Source of the DNA: VAZQ01 sp963702695
GTDB taxonomy: Bacteria > Pseudomonadota > Alphaproteobacteria > Rhizobiales > Xanthobacteraceae
Reading direction: 5' to 3'
Length of the DNA stretch: 64,000 bases
NCBI GenBank assembly: GCA_963702695.1
Contig: CAVPDS010000029.1
Location: 62,001-126,000 of the forward strand
In this document: positions 60,688-64,000 of the stretch, piece after piece
Position numbering within the stretch: the stretch's first letter is position 1
Layout: each line of letters starts with the position of its first letter
The notes under the pieces: generated by a model
Database searches by the model: none
Told to the model about the DNA's origin: nothing
The model's input: only the letters and a program-made list of their open reading frames with translations
Translations under genes and position numbers: made by a program

Positions 60688-61512
60688 TCACTGTCGTGCC
60701 TGATCGAATCCCCTCAGCCGTGGGGGCGGCTGATCTTTTCGAGTCGGCATGAGGTAGCCGTCGACGCCTATAAAGTAACTTTCATTGCCGATTTCGACAT
60801 TGTGGTTGGCCTCGCAGGTGTGTTCTATCCAGACCGGCTTGTCCTCCCGGCGGTAGCTTCTCGTCACTGTCCAGGGACGCGTCAATGCATGGTCGATGGT
60901 GGTGATCTCATTGTGGAGCACATGGTCTGAATCGGCCTTGTCGAGGTAGATGCGCTCCCTGACGATCGTCTCATTGTCGCTGTGCAGAGGCAGACCGCTG
61001 CTGTCAAACGAGCGCGGTCCCCGCATGCCGCGCGTCTCGATCAGAAGCGCGTCATAACGCCCGTCTTGGTCCTCGTCGACCCATCGGCCGATCGAATAGC
61101 CGTTGAACTCGGGCGATAATTTTTCCGGCCAGGTACGCCCGTCCGTATAAATGCGGCGGCGCTGGTTCATGTGCTCCAGCATAATATAGGTGATGTCCGG
61201 GGTGATGACGAATTCCATCGGAAGATAGGCGAGCATCATCCCGGGCATGCCGTAAGGCACGCAGCGATCACCGGGGTAGTTGCCTTGGCCGCCGCGAGCC
61301 TGGTCCGCGAGGCTAGCCTCGAGAACGGCCTGATACTCGGCAGTGAGAGGAGCCTGCTGGCCGCCGCGAGGCTTGGTCGGGTCCCAGTTGAAGCCTCCGA
61401 TTCTCGACCACTGGCCCTTCCAGTTGGGGTACATCGCATCGTCGAAAGCCGCCGCACCGGGGATCGTGAGCAATAACGCCGCCAGGGCATAGATCAAACT
61501 GCGGGTGGGCAT
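60688..61512 (-). CDS. Exported protein of unknown function
   Basis: This 274-residue protein has a signal peptide (LIYALAALLLTIPGAAAF). The mature part begins DDAMYPNWKGQWSRIGGF and is rich in Tyr, Trp and Arg, with short conserved-looking segments CVPYGMPGMMLAYLPMEFVITPD and RGPRSFDSSGLPLHSDNETIVRERIY. I do not assign a family, but such proteins are common beside catabolic genes in Bradyrhizobium and relatives. It is the last gene of the minus-strand liv/FAH group, 62 bases after the FAH gene. Confidence 0.75.
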   Translation of the reverse strand: MPTRSLIYALAALLLTIPGAAAFDDAMYPNWKGQWSRIGGFNWDPTKPRGGQQAPLTAEYQAVLEASLADQARGGQGNYPGDRCVPYGMPGMMLAYLPMEFVITPDITYIMLEHMNQRRRIYTDGRTWPEKLSPEFNGYSIGRWVDEDQDGRYDALLIETRGMRGPRSFDSSGLPLHSDNETIVRERIYLDKADSDHVLHNEITTIDHALTRPWTVTRSYRREDKPVWIEHTCEANHNVEIGNESYFIGVDGYLMPTRKDQPPPRLRGFDQARQ

Positions 61513-61574
61513 GCGAGCCTCGCTTCGAACGATGCTGATGTCACATCCTCGGGCCGACTTATCAGTACCCGGCC

Positions 61575-62405
61575 TCAGTTCTCATCCTTCACCGGATTGC
61601 GCAGCGTGCCGATGCCCTCGATCTCGATCTCGCAAACGTCGCCGGCCTTCATGAACACCGGCGGCTTGCGCGCGAAGCCGACGCCGCCGGGCGTACCGGT
61701 GACGATGATGTCGCCGGGTTCGAGTGTCATCACTTCGCTTACGTAGAATATCAGTTCCGCGACCGGGAAGATCATCAGGTCGGTATTGGTCTTCTGCATC
61801 ACCTGGCCGTTGAGCCGCGTCTCGAGCTTGAGGCCCTTAGCGCCCGCCGGCAGTTCGTCCGCGGTGACGAGTTCGGGGCCGAATGGCCCGGTCGCGTCGA
61901 AATTCTTGCCCGCCGTCCATTGCGTGGTCTTGAACTGATAATCGCGAATCGAAGCGTCGTTGAAGATCGAGTAGCCGGCGATGTGGTCGAGCGCGCGCTC
62001 GCGCGAAATGTACTTTCCGCCGCGGCCGATCACCACGACCATCTCGCCTTCGTAATCGAGCTCCGTCGACACCTTCGGACGGATGATAGGCTCGTTGTGA
62101 CCGACCAGCGTGGTCGATACGCGCGGGAACATCGGTGGATAAGTGGGCTTCTCGAACGACGCCTCGGTGGCGTGATCGTGATAGTTGAGGCCGATGCAGA
62201 CGATCTTGCCCGGCCGCGCGATCAGGGGGCGATAATGCAGACCGTTCGGGTCGAGCACCTGGCCTTTAGCTGACTGGCCAAGCTCCGCGAGATTACCCTT
62301 GCGCAGCGCGTCGACGAGGTCGACCCCCCCGAGATCGATGAGGTCGGAGCCCTTGCGGACGGCAAGTCCGCTCTTATCACCGGCAGCATAGCTGATGAAT
62401 CGCAT
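61575..62405 (-). CDS. Fumarylacetoacetate hydrolase family enzyme
   Basis: This 276-residue protein has the FAH signature KIVCIGLNYHDHATE and the metal ligands in LDYEGEMVVVIG and the Asp of FNDASIRDYQ. The catalytic Lys region is TAGKNFDATGPFGPELV, and the end is GDIIVTGTPGGVGFARKPPVF. Family members hydrolyse acylpyruvates or decarboxylate or tautomerise oxo-acids. With the neighbouring hydroxylase, a fumarylpyruvate or maleylpyruvate hydrolase role is attractive but unproven. It lies 30 bases downstream of livF. Confidence 0.9.
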   Translation of the reverse strand: MRFISYAAGDKSGLAVRKGSDLIDLGGVDLVDALRKGNLAELGQSAKGQVLDPNGLHYRPLIARPGKIVCIGLNYHDHATEASFEKPTYPPMFPRVSTTLVGHNEPIIRPKVSTELDYEGEMVVVIGRGGKYISRERALDHIAGYSIFNDASIRDYQFKTTQWTAGKNFDATGPFGPELVTADELPAGAKGLKLETRLNGQVMQKTNTDLMIFPVAELIFYVSEVMTLEPGDIIVTGTPGGVGFARKPPVFMKAGDVCEIEIEGIGTLRNPVKDEN

Positions 62406-62435
62406 GTGGTGTAGCTCCTGTGTTAAAGATCAATC

Positions 62436-63164
62436 TCAGTGCCCGTGGCCGCCGACGCCGATCAGCTCGGCAAGCCGTTCCGGCTGGGCGATCAGCGTGC
62501 GACTCGGCCCGGAATAAACGATCACCCCACGATCGAGGATCACCGCGTTCTCGGCGAATTGCAATGCGATATGCGCGTGCTGCTCGACCACCAGCATGGC
62601 GAGATCATGTTCGCGCTTGAGTCGGTCGAGCCCGGTCAGCAGTGCGTCGACGATGACGGGCGCCAGGCCCTCAAGCGGCTCGTCCATCAGCAGCAGTGCT
62701 GGATTACCCATGAGCGCCCGGCCGATGGCGAGCATCTGCTGCTCGCCGCCGGAGAGCTGATTGCCGCGGTTGCGCCGCCGCTCCGACAGCGACGGAAAGA
62801 AGTCGTAGACCCGCTCGATGGTCCAACGGCCCGGCTGTTCCGCGACCTGCAGGTTTTCTTCCACGGTCAGCGAGGGAAAGATCTCGCGCTCCTGCGGCAC
62901 GAAGCCGATGCCGCGCCGGCAGCGCTCGTAAGGTGGCGTGCCGACGAGTTCTTCGCCTTGGAATCGGATGTGCCCACTGTGCAGCGTCGTGTGGCCCATG
63001 ATGCTGCTGAGCAGCGTGGTCTTGCCGACGCCATTGCGGCCGAGCACCGCCAGCGTCGCCGCCGGCGCGAGCGTGAGCGAGATGCCGTCGAGCACAACGG
63101 TGCGGCCGTAGCCGGCGCGCACGCCTTCGAGTTCCAGCCCGGTGGTGGTCGCGGCTTCGCTCAT
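62436..63164 (-). CDS. livF: Branched-chain/organic acid ABC transporter ATPase (LivF type)
   Basis: This 242-residue ATPase has Walker A GRNGVGKTTL, Q-loop FVPQEREIFPSL, signature LSGGEQQMLAIGRAL and Walker B LLLMDEPLEGLAP. The short length and the C-terminal hydrophobic tail are typical of LivF. Its ATG overlaps the livG stop (ATGA). The context (FAH, hydroxylase) suggests an aromatic or carboxylic acid rather than an amino acid as substrate. Confidence 0.92.
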   Translation of the reverse strand: MSEAATTTGLELEGVRAGYGRTVVLDGISLTLAPAATLAVLGRNGVGKTTLLSSIMGHTTLHSGHIRFQGEELVGTPPYERCRRGIGFVPQEREIFPSLTVEENLQVAEQPGRWTIERVYDFFPSLSERRRNRGNQLSGGEQQMLAIGRALMGNPALLLMDEPLEGLAPVIVDALLTGLDRLKREHDLAMLVVEQHAHIALQFAENAVILDRGVIVYSGPSRTLIAQPERLAELIGVGGHGH

Positions 63165-63913
63165 CGCGCGCGCTCCCCGAGATAGACTTGGCGCACGCGC
63201 GCGTCCGCCGCGATCTCGGCTGGCGGGCCTTCGACCAGGACGCTGCCCTGCACCAGCACGGTGATCCGGTTGGCCAAGCGGAACACCAGATCCATATCGT
63301 GCTCGATGATGAGCAGCGCGATGTCCGTCGGCAACCGCTCGATCATGGCGATGATCGCGCCGGTCTCGCTCGACGGCACACCCGCCGCGGGCTCATCGAG
63401 CAGCAGTACCTTGGGCTGGAGCCCGAGCGACACGGCGATATCGGTGAGCCGCTGGCGGCCGTAGGCCAGTTCATTTACTGGCCGCAGCGCCTCGTCAGCG
63501 AGCCCCAGGCTTTCGAGCAGTCCATACGCTTCCTCGATCACCGCGCGATAGTGCCCGGCCGGCCGGACGAGATCATCAGCGATGCCTTCGCGTTCGGAGA
63601 TCGCCAGCGTCACGTTTTCGAGCAGGGTCAGCCGGCGGAACAGCGCGCTGATCTGGAACGTGCGCACCAGGCCGCGCTTCGCGCGCGCCGCGGGCGACAA
63701 GTGCGTAATGTCGTCGCCGTCGAGCAGGATGCGGCCGGCGCTGGCGCCGAGCACGCCGGTCACCAGGTTGACGAAGCTCGTCTTGCCCGCGCCGTTCGGA
63801 CCGATCAGCGCATGGCGCGCGCCTGGCTCGAGCCGGAAATCGATGTCGTTCGCGACCACGAGCGCGCCGAAATTCTTGCGGAGTTTGTGGGTTTCGAGCC
63901 CGCGCGCGCTCAT
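63161..63913 (-). CDS. livG: Branched-chain/organic acid ABC transporter ATPase (LivG type)
   Basis: This 250-residue ATPase has Walker A GPNGAGKTSFVNLVTG, signature LAYGRQRLTDIAVSLG and Walker B VLLLDEPAAGVPSSE, with LIIEHDMDLVFRLA as switch. The signature has YGRQR in place of SGGQ, as in other LivG proteins. It overlaps the upstream permease gene and livF by four bases each. Confidence 0.92.
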   Translation of the reverse strand: MSARGLETHKLRKNFGALVVANDIDFRLEPGARHALIGPNGAGKTSFVNLVTGVLGASAGRILLDGDDITHLSPAARAKRGLVRTFQISALFRRLTLLENVTLAISEREGIADDLVRPAGHYRAVIEEAYGLLESLGLADEALRPVNELAYGRQRLTDIAVSLGLQPKVLLLDEPAAGVPSSETGAIIAMIERLPTDIALLIIEHDMDLVFRLANRITVLVQGSVLVEGPPAEIAADARVRQVYLGERAR

Positions 63914-64000
63914 GATGGCTTGCGCCTCCAGCGCCGGAACCGCTCGATCACGCCGAGTACGCCGCCGCGCGCGAAGATCACCATGAAGATCATGAACAGC
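63910..64000 (-). CDS. C-terminal end of a LivM-type permease (partial)
   Basis: The last 29 codons are visible at the right edge: hydrophobic FMIFMVIFARGGVLGV, then a basic tail RFRRWRRKPS. The stop overlaps livG (ATGA). The hydrophobic GG motif and basic tail are typical of the LivM C-terminus. Confidence 0.75.
   Translation of the reverse strand, partial: LFMIFMVIFARGGVLGVIERFRRWRRKPS

Overview
The window is GC-rich chromosomal DNA from an alphaproteobacterium, most likely a Hyphomicrobiales member near Bradyrhizobium, Rhodopseudomonas or Xanthobacteraceae. This rests on gene content: GapR, DUF1244, DUF1036, IalB, a cysteine-free L36, several TctC/Bug solute receptors, an HWE-type histidine kinase, and rhizobial-style palindromic repeats. 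No rRNA, tRNA, CRISPR array or intact insertion sequence was found.

Layout. (1) 1-8013: two adjacent signalling proteins, a giant poly-HAMP hybrid histidine kinase cut by the left edge and a REC-PAS-HWE kinase-REC protein. (2) 8014-17017: housekeeping and accessory genes: a Tat-exported amidohydrolase, a YetF-type membrane protein, GapR, DUF1244, glycerate kinase, DUF1036, pyruvate kinase, an alpha/beta hydrolase, PsiF and MscL. Two direct copies of a roughly 100-nt repeat bracket 8.2-10.1 kb. (3) 17196-27133: carboxylate metabolism. Three periplasmic TctC-like receptors sit with a ThDP enzyme, an isocitrate/methylisocitrate-lyase-family lyase and an aconitase-family hydratase; L36 and a TPR protein lie between them. 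(4) 27487-29279: two exported proteins, DUF4424 and IalB.

(5) 29545-57299: a nearly complete type VI secretion system (T6SS). The left, mainly minus-strand half encodes kinase PpkA, phosphatase PppA, TagF, TssM, TssL, TssK and the FHA protein. The right, plus-strand half encodes TssA, TssB, TssC, Hcp, TssE, TssF, TssG and ClpV. Between them is an effector island: a plus-strand PAAR protein with a C-terminal HExxH domain, a small overlapping immunity-gene candidate, an IS630 remnant with palindromic repeats, a VgrG, and an unassigned protein downstream of VgrG. TssJ was not found. tssK carries a one-base frameshift that removing a single base repairs exactly.

(6) 57316-64000: an MBL-fold hydrolase with a clear terminator, then a class II aldolase-like protein, an FAD monooxygenase, an exported protein of unknown function, an FAH-family hydrolase and a Liv-type ABC transporter cut by the right edge. 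This resembles an aromatic or organic-acid uptake and catabolism locus.

The most novel element is the PAAR-HExxH protein with its overlapping partner (41445-42952), which looks like an effector-immunity pair inside the T6SS cluster.
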